Shown: positions 9,232 to 19,503, counted from the stretch's first letter. The stretch is 64,000 nucleotides of DNA from Mucilaginibacter endophyticus (GCF_003351025.1 NZ_QPCG01000005.1:567165-631164); one strand, 5' to 3'. Notes: generated from the sequence alone by a model not told the origin. Program-made: numbers and translations.

Positions 9232-12200
9232 TTATAAATCTACTTGAACACCAACCAGGTAACTGCGTGTTTTAGGATAGAAGTTATTGTAATCTACCCC
9301 AATGAATTGCCCGCTTGCCTGGTTATTTAAGCTCAGGTTCAACTCCGGATCAACACCTTTGTATTTGGTGATGATGAACAGGTTGGTACCGGTTAGATAA
9401 ACCCTTACACCATGGATATAATTACCCGGAACTTTGAATTTATAAGCCAGTGTAGCGTTGCTTAAACGTACAAACGTGCCACTTTCCAGATACCTTGTAG
9501 AGAATAAGTTAGCGTTTACATCATTACCCGGCTCGCTTAAGGTTAACACAGGTACGTTGTGCGCCGAGGCCTGTGTTGGCTGGTTAAAGCTTGCAAGTGA
9601 AGCATCCATAATTTTATTACCACCTTGACCACGGAAGAAGAAATTAAGGCTGAAGTTTTTGTAGTTCAGGTTATTTCCCCATCCAAAAGTATAGGTAGGT
9701 TGGGCGTTGCCGGCATAAGTCTGGTCGGCACTTGTTGGCGTGGTGGTTGGCTGACCATTAGCACCCTGGAATGTTGAGACGCCGTTTGTTCTGCCTAAAT
9801 ACTTAAGGGTATAAAACTCACCCAGCGGATAACCGGCCTCGATGATAGATACGTGGATCCCGCTCTGGCCTGGTGCCTCAGGATAGCCTGCATAAATTTT
9901 TGACAGGTTTACACCCAATGAAGTGATCTTATTTTTGTTGAAGGCAATGTTTCCATAAGTATCCCAGCTAAACGCGCCCGATTTTACAGGAGTTCCGTTA
10001 AGTGCTATCTCCACACCTTTGTTGCTCATGCTACCCACGTTGGCAGTTAAGGTTGATACCAGGTTAGTAACTGTTGATACCGGGATCACCGAGATCATAT
10101 CGGTAGTTTTCTTGTTGTAGATATCCACAGATCCGCCAAGTCGTCCCTGAAATAAAGAGAAATCGATACCCGCGTTTATGGTAGCAGTAGCTTCCCATTT
10201 CAGGTTCGGATTAGGGTTTTGCGTAGGGCCGATAGCGCCGATATAGTTGCCATTATAATAGAAGCTGCCTGTTGTTCCGTATTGGGTTAGCGGAGTGTAA
10301 GCCGGGAAACCTTGTGAGTTACCTGTTTTACCATAACCAACACGCACTTTCAGATCATCAAACAGGTGTTGCGATTTCATGAACGATTCATCGATCACCC
10401 TCCACGCGGCAGATCCGGCAGGGAAATAACCCCAGCGATGATTGGCACCAAACGCGTTGGAACCATCACGCCTTAAAGAAGCCTGGAAAATATATTTGCC
10501 TTTGTAGCTGTAGTTAACGCGTGAGTAAAACGAGATCAGGCGAAGCGTTTCAACCTGTACGGTGCCGTAGTTAACCAGGTAACCGGCAGGAGGGGTACCC
10601 AAACCAAGGTTATTATAACCGGTATCATCCGACACGAAATTTTGATTGGATGACTGGAAACCGTTGCCTGTTGTGGTTTCATCATATGAATAACCGGCAA
10701 GGATCTTGAAATCATTACTACCCCAGTTATGCACGTAGCTTAAGTAGTTTTCAAACAACTTTTTGGTATCCTCATAAGTTGAGCGAATGGCTTGGCCGCC
10801 CAGGTTTTGAGCCAGTTCCGATGCCGAATTATGGTAGGTATTGTTATTGGTTGTGCGGCTTTGGTAAGCAAGATTAAAGTTATACAGGAAGCCTGCAGGC
10901 AAGGTTAATGTACCTTTTACGTTACCCAATAACAGGTTTATTTTTTGTTTATAAGTATCATTTTTGATGAGGCCAACCGGGTTATAACCTATCAACAAGG
11001 TAGGATCGGTGTATAAAGTGCCGTCGGCATTGTAAATTGTGCGGGTAGGCAGGTATTGAACAACTGATTTAAACAAGTTGGGGTTTTGACCATTAGTAGT
11101 TGTTTGCGGGATATCATTAATGATCAAATCAGAATTGGTTACCGAATTGCTCAGTGAGAAATCAAGCTTCAGTTTGTCGTTCAGTGTTTTTTGCGATAAG
11201 TTAAGCCTGCCAACAAAACGGTTCAGTCCGCTTCCTTTTACGATACCCTGATTTTCGAGGTAGTTGATGCTACCGCCAAAAGTGGTTTTATCGCTGCCGC
11301 CGCCAAATGATAAGTTATGATTTTGCGAAAAGCCTGTATTACGTTCTATTTCCTTGCCCCAGTCGGTATTACCGCCGTTATCATTTGCAGGGGTAAAACT
11401 TTGGCCGTTGGCTTTTACATAGGCCCTTAATTGATCGGCAGTAGCTACTTCAAACCTGTTGGAAATCTTTTGCATAGAAGCATAAGCATCATAGGTCATG
11501 CGTAACTGGCCCGATTTGGCTTTTTTGGTGGTAACAATGATTACACCATTGGTAGCCCGGGTACCATAAATAGCCGATGCGGAAGCATCTTTCAAAACAT
11601 CGATAGAGGCGATATCCGATGGTGCAACCAAACTAAAATCAGCACCCGGCACACCGTCAATAACATAAAACGGGGTGGAGGCTGCTCCTGCGCGCAATGA
11701 TGAAGGTCCGCGGAGCGTAACCGTTGCGGTTCCGTTGGGGTTGCCATCGTTGGTGATATTCAAACCGGCAACCTTACCTTCCAGCAGGTCGGCAGGAGTT
11801 GCAACAACACCGGCATTGAATGATTCGGATTTTACAGTTGAGATGGCGCTGGTTAGCTCCTTTTTGGTACTGGTACCGTAACCTACAACCACAACCTCGT
11901 TCAAGCCTTTCTGATCCTCGTTAAGTACAACTGTAAGCGATGTCTGGCTCTCTACCACTACCTCTTTCATTTCAAACCCGATAAAACGGAACTGAAGTGT
12001 GCTGCCTTTTTCGGTGTTGATGGTAAATGAACCGTCGGCAGCGGTTGAAGTAATGGTTGACGCGCCTTTAACCTGCACGGTTACTCCCGGAATGGGCTGG
12101 CCTTTTTTATCCACTACTTTACCGGTAACACGTACCGGAGCCGGCTTTTCGGCTTGTCCGTTGCCCGCTGGCTGGGTTGGTTCCTTGATAATGATGGTGT

Positions 12201-12567
12201 TATCATCCAGTTCGTAGGTCAGCGGCTGATCTTTAAAGATTTCAACCAGTACTTTGCTCAGTTCTGTATCTGTAACATGGATAGATACAGGCAGCGCTTT
12301 TTTTATCACCTGGTTATTGTACATGAACAAATACCCGGTTTGTTTCCGCAATTCCTTTAAAACCGATTTAAGGTTACCGTTTTCTTTGGAAAGGCTGACT
12401 TTTTGCGCCATAGTAGATGCACTAAGGTGCATGGTAAGCACAAACAAAAGGACGCCCGTGAGTTTCATTATCCGTAATACCTGTTTAAAATAACTATCGC
12501 GTAGGTTTATCTCATTTGCCCCCTGACCTACGGGCATAGGAGCTTTAGAATGTAGAAGATGTTTCAT
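9232..12567 (-). CDS. SusC/RagA TonB-dependent transporter with STN domain (locus 1)
   Basis: Outer-membrane importer of about 1111 residues. I place the start at the ATG at 12567 (M-K-H-L-L) rather than the in-frame TTG at 12600. After a long signal region ending A-S-T-M-A-Q-K comes an STN domain (about 65-125, V-L-K-E-L-R-K-Q-T-G-Y-L-F), a carboxypeptidase-regulatory-like beta domain (V-T-G-K-V-V-D), the SusC signature V-V-V-G-Y-G-T, a plug domain and the beta-barrel ending in a C-terminal V-D-L. STN-bearing transporters pass a substrate signal to a FecR anti-sigma factor, and such a factor lies directly upstream. The gene is followed by its SusD partner. Confidence 0.95.
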   Translation of the reverse strand: MKHLLHSKAPMPVGQGANEINLRDSYFKQVLRIMKLTGVLLFVLTMHLSASTMAQKVSLSKENGNLKSVLKELRKQTGYLFMYNNQVIKKALPVSIHVTDTELSKVLVEIFKDQPLTYELDDNTIIIKEPTQPAGNGQAEKPAPVRVTGKVVDKKGQPIPGVTVQVKGASTITSTAADGSFTINTEKGSTLQFRFIGFEMKEVVVESQTSLTVVLNEDQKGLNEVVVVGYGTSTKKELTSAISTVKSESFNAGVVATPADLLEGKVAGLNITNDGNPNGTATVTLRGPSSLRAGAASTPFYVIDGVPGADFSLVAPSDIASIDVLKDASASAIYGTRATNGVIIVTTKKAKSGQLRMTYDAYASMQKISNRFEVATADQLRAYVKANGQSFTPANDNGGNTDWGKEIERNTGFSQNHNLSFGGGSDKTTFGGSINYLENQGIVKGSGLNRFVGRLNLSQKTLNDKLKLDFSLSNSVTNSDLIINDIPQTTTNGQNPNLFKSVVQYLPTRTIYNADGTLYTDPTLLIGYNPVGLIKNDTYKQKINLLLGNVKGTLTLPAGFLYNFNLAYQSRTTNNNTYHNSASELAQNLGGQAIRSTYEDTKKLFENYLSYVHNWGSNDFKILAGYSYDETTTGNGFQSSNQNFVSDDTGYNNLGLGTPPAGYLVNYGTVQVETLRLISFYSRVNYSYKGKYIFQASLRRDGSNAFGANHRWGYFPAGSAAWRVIDESFMKSQHLFDDLKVRVGYGKTGNSQGFPAYTPLTQYGTTGSFYYNGNYIGAIGPTQNPNPNLKWEATATINAGIDFSLFQGRLGGSVDIYNKKTTDMISVIPVSTVTNLVSTLTANVGSMSNKGVEIALNGTPVKSGAFSWDTYGNIAFNKNKITSLGVNLSKIYAGYPEAPGQSGIHVSIIEAGYPLGEFYTLKYLGRTNGVSTFQGANGQPTTTPTSADQTYAGNAQPTYTFGWGNNLNYKNFSLNFFFRGQGGNKIMDASLASFNQPTQASAHNVPVLTLSEPGNDVNANLFSTRYLESGTFVRLSNATLAYKFKVPGNYIHGVRVYLTGTNLFIITKYKGVDPELNLSLNNQASGQFIGVDYNNFYPKTRSYLVGVQVDL

Positions 12568-12757
12568 ACATTTGAATGTTTGGGTTAAGTTTAAAATCAA
12601 TGGTTACAATTGTAATTTGGGTTGATCCAATCACTTAGCCTCTCTGGCCGGAATCCGGAGGGGCTTGCTTTTTCAGATACCCTTTGCTGAAGTTATTTAG
12701 GGTGTATGCTCATGTTTTTAAGTTTATTTGGTTAATTGGGTATTGGTTAATTTATGG

Positions 12758-13942
12758 TTATTTCTTTTCTACAGTAACTGTTTTACCTTCTATCGTAAAC
12801 TTCACGCCACCTGTTGATTCCAGGATCTTAAAAGCTTTAGAAAGGTTGTTACTCTTTTTTACCTCGCCGGTAAAATTCAGGGTAGGTTTAGGCCCTTTAT
12901 AAACAACATCAATATCATACCACCGGGACAGTTCCAGCATCACCTGGTCAAGGTCGGTATTGTCAAACAGGAACAGGCCGTTTTTCCAGGCTACTATATC
13001 TTCTGTATCAACTGTTTTTATATCAAACTTTTTGGAGTTGGTGTTGAAAACCGCCTGCTGACCCGGCACCAGTATTTGTTTCTCATTGCCGTTAGATATT
13101 TTGACGGAGCCTTCTAAAAGTGTGGTTTTGCCCGGCTGCTCCTGGTAGGCGCGGATATCAAAATGGGTTCCAAGCACCTCAACCTTTTGATTACCGTAGC
13201 TCACAATAAAAGGCATCTTCTTGTTCTTTGCCACTTCAAAATAAGCCTCGCCGGTAATGGTGACGTTCCTTGTTTTGCCGGTAAACGCTGTTGGATATGA
13301 AATAGAGGATTCTGAATTGAGCATAACCGCTGTTCCGTCGGGCAACTGCAATTGATACTGACCACCTCTCGGGGTAGACATAGTGTTGATCATTGGTGTA
13401 CCGGTTGTTGAGCCACCTGGTACATAAGCAAGACTGCCGTTGGCCAACTTAACCACGGCGGTATTACCCTGTTGGCCAAGCTTGCCATTTTGCGCGTCGT
13501 TAAGTTCAATTTTTGCGCCGTTGGCAAGCGTTAATATCGCTTTGTTACCGCCCGGTTTAACATCCTGGTGTGCTTTATTAGCGGCAAGGGCTTCGTCGTT
13601 TTTTCTGAGGCGATATTGATACAAACCGAACGATATGGCTAATACCGCGATAGCCGCGGCGGCATAGATCAGCGCGTTTGAGCGTTTTTTAATCGGGACA
13701 ATATTAGTATCTGAATCAGCCGGGACGTAACCGGCCAATGCTGTATCCAGTATTCTTTCGCGGGTGCCGGCAGGAAACGGATCCTCTTCAAACTGGTGCG
13801 ATTTAAATACTTCTTCCATCAATCCGTACACCTCGGTTTCTGAACCCGGTTCGTTGATGAGCTGCATCAATTCATCGCGCTCTTGCGGTGTAGCGGTTTT
13901 GTTAAAATATTGATGAAATAAGTAAGGTAATCTTTCAGACAT
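12758..13942 (-). CDS. FecR-family anti-sigma factor
   Basis: A 394-residue protein with a cytoplasmic N-terminal part (about 1-85) that would hold the sigma factor, one membrane helix (about 92-110, A-A-A-I-A-V-L-A-I-S-F-G-L-Y), a periplasmic FecR domain (about 185-285, with T-P-R-G-G-Q-Y-Q-L-Q-L-P-D-G-T) and a C-terminal DUF4974/STN-like domain that docks with the transporter STN. It lies 73 bp after the sigma gene and about 190 bp before SusC, the standard order for trans-envelope induction of a polysaccharide locus. The chain is expected to be released by proteolysis when SusC is loaded, by analogy with FecR systems. Confidence 0.95.
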   Translation of the reverse strand: MSERLPYLFHQYFNKTATPQERDELMQLINEPGSETEVYGLMEEVFKSHQFEEDPFPAGTRERILDTALAGYVPADSDTNIVPIKKRSNALIYAAAAIAVLAISFGLYQYRLRKNDEALAANKAHQDVKPGGNKAILTLANGAKIELNDAQNGKLGQQGNTAVVKLANGSLAYVPGGSTTGTPMINTMSTPRGGQYQLQLPDGTAVMLNSESSISYPTAFTGKTRNVTITGEAYFEVAKNKKMPFIVSYGNQKVEVLGTHFDIRAYQEQPGKTTLLEGSVKISNGNEKQILVPGQQAVFNTNSKKFDIKTVDTEDIVAWKNGLFLFDNTDLDQVMLELSRWYDIDVVYKGPKPTLNFTGEVKKSNNLSKAFKILESTGGVKFTIEGKTVTVEKK

Positions 13943-14015
13943 TTTTTATGTTCTTCTACAGCTAAAGAGTCATAAAAAATCAAAAAGGGGTAGTCAGATT
14001 TTAAAAAAATATAAA

Positions 14016-14618
14016 TTATTTCAAAAAGTGGGCGTATCCCATAACAAACAACAGAAAAACAAGGTCGTTCTTCTCCGAAAGGTTCTCTTTTATGAATTTA
14101 TTGGCAGCCATAATATGTTTCTTCACCGTTTCTGTCGAAATGGAAAGCATATCAGCAATTTCGCTATGCTTTAAAAGCCCAACGCGGCTTAACTCATAAA
14201 CTTTTTTTTGCTGGGGAGGAAGCTTTTCAATCAGCCTGTCAATCACGAGGCACAGGTTCTCTTCCGGCGAAATATTGTCGGGCAGATGAAACTCTTCCTG
14301 GTATTGCCTTTCCCATTCCTGCTGTTTGAGGTGTGCACTGGCCCGCTCTTTTAAAAAGCGATAAGTGCGGTTACGGGTTATGATAAAAAGGTAATTGGTA
14401 AAACTTTCAATTGCTGTTAAATCCTGCCGCTTGGCCCAGATCTTCACAAAAACATCCTGTACAATTTCTTCGGCGGCTTCAGCAGATTCTGTAACGCGAT
14501 AAACGTATTGACCAAGATGCTTGTAATAAGAATCAAAAAGACAAGAAAAAGCCCTTGTATCCCCACTGGCTACTTTACTTAGAATTTCATTTTCATTATG
14601 GAGCGGTCGAATTGGCAA
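14016..14618 (-). CDS. ECF RNA polymerase sigma factor
   Basis: A 200-residue sigma-70 family protein of the Bacteroidota ECF expansion. Region 2 is at about 20-90 (A-F-S-C-L-F-D-S-Y-Y, then E-I-V-Q-D-V-F-V-K-I-W) and region 4 at about 125-180 (L-P-P-Q-Q-K-K-V-Y-E-L-S-R, then S-T-E-T-V-K-K-H-I). No in-frame ATG exists between the upstream stop and the conserved core, so TTG at 14618 is the most likely start. This is a weak initiation codon, which may keep the basal level low. The factor should direct transcription of the adjacent SusC operon once FecR releases it. Confidence 0.93.
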   Translation of the reverse strand: MPIRPLHNENEILSKVASGDTRAFSCLFDSYYKHLGQYVYRVTESAEAAEEIVQDVFVKIWAKRQDLTAIESFTNYLFIITRNRTYRFLKERASAHLKQQEWERQYQEEFHLPDNISPEENLCLVIDRLIEKLPPQQKKVYELSRVGLLKHSEIADMLSISTETVKKHIMAANKFIKENLSEKNDLVFLLFVMGYAHFLK

Positions 14619-14852
14619 TGTTAAGTTTAATTGAATTTAAAATTATATAATTTTTATCACACTAATAATTTATTGGTGTAATAATTACAATAAAAAATGA
14701 AGTTGTGCCAGGATTGATGCAGGCAGTTGACCTGTCTTGTGTGCAATTTATGACCATTATCTAAAAGCGAACAGCAGGATGTTCGTTTTCGCAACAATCT
14801 TAAAATTGGTTGTTGTTTAATTTGCTGTAATTTAATATGTTGTGTGTTTGGA

Positions 14853-17800
14853 ATGACGATTGTGCCCGTTAAATCATTGAACTCATACACACTCCATATT
14901 ACACTGTACGACCTGTTATTTTTCGGGGCGATATTTATTGGGCTGGCTTTTGCCCTGTTACTGACATTTGTAAAAAGCATTAACCTTGCAGCTAACCGGT
15001 TGCTGGCCTTGGCGCTGTTTATCATGATCCTGTGGATGATGAGGATATTAGCCATTGATGTCCGCCTCGAAACCTACCTGCCCCGGTGGAACCGGGTACC
15101 AATGCAGTTTTTACTGGCATTAGGGCCGCTCATCTATTTCTATGTGTTAAAAATAACGCGGCCGGCATACCAGTTCGGTTGGAAGGATCTGCTGCATTTT
15201 GCCCCCTTGCTGATTGAGCAGGCCGCTTTTTTACAGGAGGTTAGGGAAGGCGTTAGCTTAGGCGTAGCTACCTACCGTACTCCAACTTTCCGGTTGCTGA
15301 ACCCGGTAATGCAATTGCTCATATTTGTTTCGATCATCATCTATCTATACCGTGCTTATCAACTGATCCAAAACTTTTACAGCCGGCTTCAACTTTTTAT
15401 GATGGACCGGTCGCTTCTTGAATTTCGCTGGTTACGTCGTTTAATAGCAGCGACTGTTATACTGTGGCTGTTATGGATAGGTTATGCAGCTGTTGATTAT
15501 TTTGGCTACCGGAACCAATCAGAGATCCACATTTATTACCCGTTTTATATCTTTTTCGTGGTGATCATTATCTGGACGGCCGCCGCAGCGTTCTTAAAAC
15601 CACATGCAGGTGTGATGATAGCCAATCCGACTCCCTTACCTAAACCATCACCCGCGACTGAGCTTAGGGAAAAAGGTACCTGGCTCAAAAAGGCCATGGA
15701 AACTAACCAGTATTTCCGCGATCCGGAATTAAGCCTGAGCTCTCTTGCCGAAAAGCTTGGCCTTACCGGTCATGAATTGTCCCGGATCATTAATACCGTT
15801 CTTAAAAAAAGCTTTAGTGATTTTGTTAACGAGTACAGGGTGCGTGATGTAGCCATAAAAATGCATGATCCCGCTTTTAGTCATATCACGCTGCTCGGTA
15901 TCGCGTTTGAATCGGGCTTCAACTCCAAAGCTACCTTTAACCGTATTTTTAAGCAGGTAACGGGAAAAAGCCCGGCAGAATATAAAGCGCTTCAGAAAAA
16001 AGAGGTCTTATCTTATAATTTGAGACGCTATCCTCAACAGGCGGCAATAATTTCGAATCATGAAACCGCCCCCAGGTGGTTGCATGGCAAATTAAACCGC
16101 AATTATATGTTTCGCAATTATTTAAAAACCGCCTGGAGAAATTTACTGAAGAACGCGTTCTATTCGGCTATTAACATAGCCGGTCTTACAATGGGATTAG
16201 CCGTTGGTATCCTTGTATTGCTATGGGTTCAGGACGAACTCAGTTTCGACAGCTCATATAAAAAGGCGAAGGATCTTTACCGCCTTGAGCTTTGGGGAGG
16301 GACAGGCAATAACCGACAGATATTTACTATAGGTGTGGCTCCGATAGGGCCGTTCTCCCAACAACAGTTACCTGCCATTCAGAATTACGTACGCCTTACC
16401 GGTAATTCGGATTATTCGCTTTATAAATATAAGGATAAGGTGTTTGGGGATGAGAATGCTGTTTATGCCGATCCATCGCTGTTTTCAATGTTTGATCTGG
16501 ATTTGATAAAGGGCAACAAAGCAAAACCTTTCACAGATGACAATTCGGTAGTGATCACCCAAAAAACTGCTGAAAAGTTTTTTGGCGACCAGGACCCGAT
16601 AGGGAAAGTGATTACGGGCGATGATAAGATTAACCTTACCGTAAGCGGCGTGATCCCTGATATACCGAAGAACTCCAGCATGCAATACGATATGGTGATG
16701 CCGATCAGCTTCCATTTTAAACAGCAACTGGCGCTAAAGAATGATTTGAGCAATAATTTCGGTTTCTTGAATTATATCACCTTTTTGCAAATCAAACCGG
16801 GGAGTGATCTGAAGCAGTTAGCTAAACAAATAACGGGTGTGCATGTAAGCCATAGCCCTGGCGATACCGATGCCGATTACCTGCTGCTGCCGCTCACTAA
16901 AATGCATTTGTATAATGCAGACATGAGCGATAACGGCATTACCACAGTACGCATATTTGTTGTTATTGCCATTTTGATATTAGTGATTGCCTGTATCAAT
17001 TATGTGAACCTCTCCACGGCCCGGTCTATGTTGAGGGCTAAGGAGATCAGTATGCGCAAGATTATCGGCGCAGCCCGGATGCATTTGTTTATGCAGTTTA
17101 TTATTGAAACGGCTTTACTGTTTATAATAGCCGCCGTTTTTGCAGTAGTGCTCATCTACCTGCTGATGCCGGTATTCAATAAAGTATCCGGCAAGGATAT
17201 GGTCTTTAACCTGAGCGATTACCATGTATGGCTGTTGCTATTAACTGCCATTGCAGCAACGTTGGCCGCCTCGAGTATTTACCCTGCCTTGTTGCTTTCA
17301 TCCTTTGAACCTTTAAAAGCGCTTAAAGGAAAAATATCAGCAGGCATAGGCGATGTATTGTTCCGCAAGATATTGGTGGTTACACAATTTACATTTTCTA
17401 TCATTCTTATTATCGGTACTATCGTAATAACCGGGCAATTGAATTTTATCCGGACTACGGGTGTTGGGTACGACAAAACGCATGTGATCACCTTCTGGAT
17501 GCGTGACATGGACAAACACTATGATGCAGTTAAAGCCGAATTGCTGAAGCAGCCCGGTGTACTTGGTGTGACCCGTTCTAACCAAAACATCATCCACTTT
17601 CAGGGTTTTACAGGAGATGTAGATTGGGATGGCAGGGACCCGAAACAAAATATCATCATGCATCCTATTGTGGTAGACCGCGACCTGGTATCTTTCTTTA
17701 AAATGAAACTGGTGGCTGGCACCTCCTTTACAGGCGGAAAGATGGATACCGCACACTACATTTTGAACGAAACGGCCATCAAGGAAATGGGTATTAAAGA

Positions 17801-18464
17801 TCCTATAGGCAAACGCTTCAGAATGGGCGGCACAACAGGTACCATAATTGGCGTGGTGAAAAATTTCCATTACTCATCTATGAAGGAAAAGGTAGCGCCG
17901 TCAATTTTCTGGTTCTCGCCGCAGCTTTTGAATAAAATATACATAAAAACCACCGGCACCGATGCTCCGAAGGTTCTTGCTGCTGCCGAAAAACAGTTTA
18001 AACAGTACAATGGCCAATACCCCTTCGGTTATGCGTTTCTGGATGATATGTTCAATTACATGTACCAGAGCGAACAGCGTGAAGGAACTCTGTTTACCGA
18101 TTTCGCTGCAATAGCCATATTTATTTCTTGTCTTGGTTTGCTTGGCCTGGCGGCTTATACAGCCCAGGTACGCACCCGCGAAATTGGTGTGCGTAAGGTA
18201 TTGGGTGCAAGCGTGAGCGGGATAGTGCGTTTATTGGCCAGGGACTTTATTAAACTTGTATTTATTGCCATTGCTATTGCCGTGCCGTTAGCCTGGTATT
18301 TCATGTACAAATGGCTGCAGGGTTTTGCTTACAAGATTGATATTACCTGGCGGGTATTTGTATTGGCAGGTGGTATGGCTATCCTCATAGCTTTCATTAC
18401 TATAAGTTTCCAGGCTGTGAAGGCTGCATTGGCCAACCCGGTAAAGAGTTTAAGGAGTGAATAA
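14853..18464 (+). CDS. Fusion: seven-helix membrane region, AraC HTH and MacB/FtsX-type ABC permease (copy 1)
   Basis: About 1203 residues in one uninterrupted frame; ATG at 14853 is preferred over an in-frame GTG nine bases upstream. Residues about 10-255 form seven hydrophobic helices, as in membrane-bound AraC regulators. Residues about 277-378 are a full AraC DNA-binding domain with both helix-turn-helix units (S-L-A-E-K-L-G-L and G-I-A-F-E-S-G-F-N-S-K-A-T-F-N-R-I-F-K). From M419 (M-F-R-N-Y-L-K-T-A-W-R-N-L-L-K-N) a complete FtsX-like permease of about 785 residues follows: a helix, a MacB periplasmic core, then two sets of FtsX helices ending N-P-V-K-S-L-R-S-E. No ABC ATPase gene is adjacent. 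A paralogue lies at 47216-50920. M419 could also serve as an independent start for a permease-only product. Confidence 0.9.
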   Translation: MTIVPVKSLNSYTLHITLYDLLFFGAIFIGLAFALLLTFVKSINLAANRLLALALFIMILWMMRILAIDVRLETYLPRWNRVPMQFLLALGPLIYFYVLKITRPAYQFGWKDLLHFAPLLIEQAAFLQEVREGVSLGVATYRTPTFRLLNPVMQLLIFVSIIIYLYRAYQLIQNFYSRLQLFMMDRSLLEFRWLRRLIAATVILWLLWIGYAAVDYFGYRNQSEIHIYYPFYIFFVVIIIWTAAAAFLKPHAGVMIANPTPLPKPSPATELREKGTWLKKAMETNQYFRDPELSLSSLAEKLGLTGHELSRIINTVLKKSFSDFVNEYRVRDVAIKMHDPAFSHITLLGIAFESGFNSKATFNRIFKQVTGKSPAEYKALQKKEVLSYNLRRYPQQAAIISNHETAPRWLHGKLNRNYMFRNYLKTAWRNLLKNAFYSAINIAGLTMGLAVGILVLLWVQDELSFDSSYKKAKDLYRLELWGGTGNNRQIFTIGVAPIGPFSQQQLPAIQNYVRLTGNSDYSLYKYKDKVFGDENAVYADPSLFSMFDLDLIKGNKAKPFTDDNSVVITQKTAEKFFGDQDPIGKVITGDDKINLTVSGVIPDIPKNSSMQYDMVMPISFHFKQQLALKNDLSNNFGFLNYITFLQIKPGSDLKQLAKQITGVHVSHSPGDTDADYLLLPLTKMHLYNADMSDNGITTVRIFVVIAILILVIACINYVNLSTARSMLRAKEISMRKIIGAARMHLFMQFIIETALLFIIAAVFAVVLIYLLMPVFNKVSGKDMVFNLSDYHVWLLLLTAIAATLAASSIYPALLLSSFEPLKALKGKISAGIGDVLFRKILVVTQFTFSIILIIGTIVITGQLNFIRTTGVGYDKTHVITFWMRDMDKHYDAVKAELLKQPGVLGVTRSNQNIIHFQGFTGDVDWDGRDPKQNIIMHPIVVDRDLVSFFKMKLVAGTSFTGGKMDTAHYILNETAIKEMGIKDPIGKRFRMGGTTGTIIGVVKNFHYSSMKEKVAPSIFWFSPQLLNKIYIKTTGTDAPKVLAAAEKQFKQYNGQYPFGYAFLDDMFNYMYQSEQREGTLFTDFAAIAIFISCLGLLGLAAYTAQVRTREIGVRKVLGASVSGIVRLLARDFIKLVFIAIAIAVPLAWYFMYKWLQGFAYKIDITWRVFVLAGGMAILIAFITISFQAVKAALANPVKSLRSE

Positions 18465-18504
18465 TTGTGCCGAAAACACTTACCGGGTTGATCTGACGAA
18501 ATGA

Positions 18505-19404
18505 TCAGCTCATTACTTTCTTCTTCTGAAGTGATAGCAGAAAAACGGTAGCAATGATGAGCAAGGTCCCCATCCAGTCAATTAATTGAAATGAAAGGCC
18601 AAGCACAAACACCGCTATGAATGTGGCTGAAAGCGGCTCTGCTGATGTAAGGATGCTGGCCTTTTGTCCTCCGATGAGGTGAACTGCATTGAGGTAAAGA
18701 TAAAAAGGGATCAGCGTGCCAAAAATGATCACGAAGGCAGTATTCATATAAGTATAGCTATCCCATACACCATCATAATTCCAGGGTGCTTTTAAAAATG
18801 AAATAGCCAAACCGCCAATAAACAATCCCCAGCCAATAACGCTTATAGGGCTGTACTTTTTTAATAAAGGTACCGGCATAAGCGTATAAATTGCCAGGCT
18901 TACTGCCGAAGCCATACCAAGTCCGAATGCCAGTGGAGATATATTGAACGCGTGAAAGTTACCATGTGTTACCAGCAGGAATGTACCCGAAACAGCAAGT
19001 GTTACCGAAATATATTCAATAAGGGATAATTTGTGGCCATGCCGCAGGGCCATGTAAATAGCAATAAGCACCGGTGCCGAAAATTGCAGAATGGTAGCGG
19101 TGGCCGCATTTGAATATTTAATAGCCGCAAAATAGGTGTACTGTACCGTAAGCATGCCCAGGATCCCGAATAACAATAACTTAAGCCTGTCCTTAGGATC
19201 TGTCCATATTTTCAGGATATCACGGTCTTTTTTAGCTATTGCCGCGCCAAGCAACAAAGCGCCTGCGCACAGCATCCTTGCCGACATTAACCACTCTACA
19301 CTGATACCACGTTTCTGAAAAAGGAACTGTCCGCACGTTCCGGATACTCCCCACAGCATGGCGGCAGCCAGCGCCATAAATATTCCTTTATTGATGTTTT
19401 TCAT
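18505..19404 (-). CDS. EamA/DMT-family membrane exporter
   Basis: A protein of about 299 residues with ten predicted helices arranged as two EamA repeats (A-L-A-A-A-M-L-W-G-V-S-G in the first, A-S-A-V-S-L-A-I-Y-T-L-M in the second). The start is the ATG at 19404; the frame reaches a TTG 21 bases further out, but ATG is in the usual place for the family. Members export amino acids, nucleosides or other small metabolites. It is divergent from an Lrp/AsnC regulator 94 bp away, so amino-acid-related export is likely but not shown. It converges on the fusion permease gene. Confidence 0.9.
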   Translation of the reverse strand: MKNINKGIFMALAAAMLWGVSGTCGQFLFQKRGISVEWLMSARMLCAGALLLGAAIAKKDRDILKIWTDPKDRLKLLLFGILGMLTVQYTYFAAIKYSNAATATILQFSAPVLIAIYMALRHGHKLSLIEYISVTLAVSGTFLLVTHGNFHAFNISPLAFGLGMASAVSLAIYTLMPVPLLKKYSPISVIGWGLFIGGLAISFLKAPWNYDGVWDSYTYMNTAFVIIFGTLIPFYLYLNAVHLIGGQKASILTSAEPLSATFIAVFVLGLSFQLIDWMGTLLIIATVFLLSLQKKKVMS

Positions 19405-19442
19405 TATTACCTTATTGGGTTGCAATATTAGTGCGTAAATCC

Positions 19443-19503
19443 TGCATTTTTTGATTGAAAATGAGTGGTATTTTGCAATTTTGTTTCATTTTTGAAAAAT
19501 GCA
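19443..19503. promoter_or_regulatory. Inverted repeat in the Lrp/EamA divergent promoter region
   Basis: TGCATTTTT at 19443-19451 is the exact reverse complement of AAAAATGCA at 19495-19503, 52 bp apart (about five helical turns) and flanked by A/T-rich tracts. The right arm overlaps the Lrp start codon. Such spaced A/T-rich dyads suit octameric Lrp/AsnC proteins, so this is a possible operator for both divergent genes. Confidence 0.35.

Noticed and set aside
14657..15055. A 132-codon minus-strand frame opposite the start of the first fusion gene
   Set aside because: It mostly mirrors the conserved seven-helix coding region of the fusion gene and has low-complexity composition.
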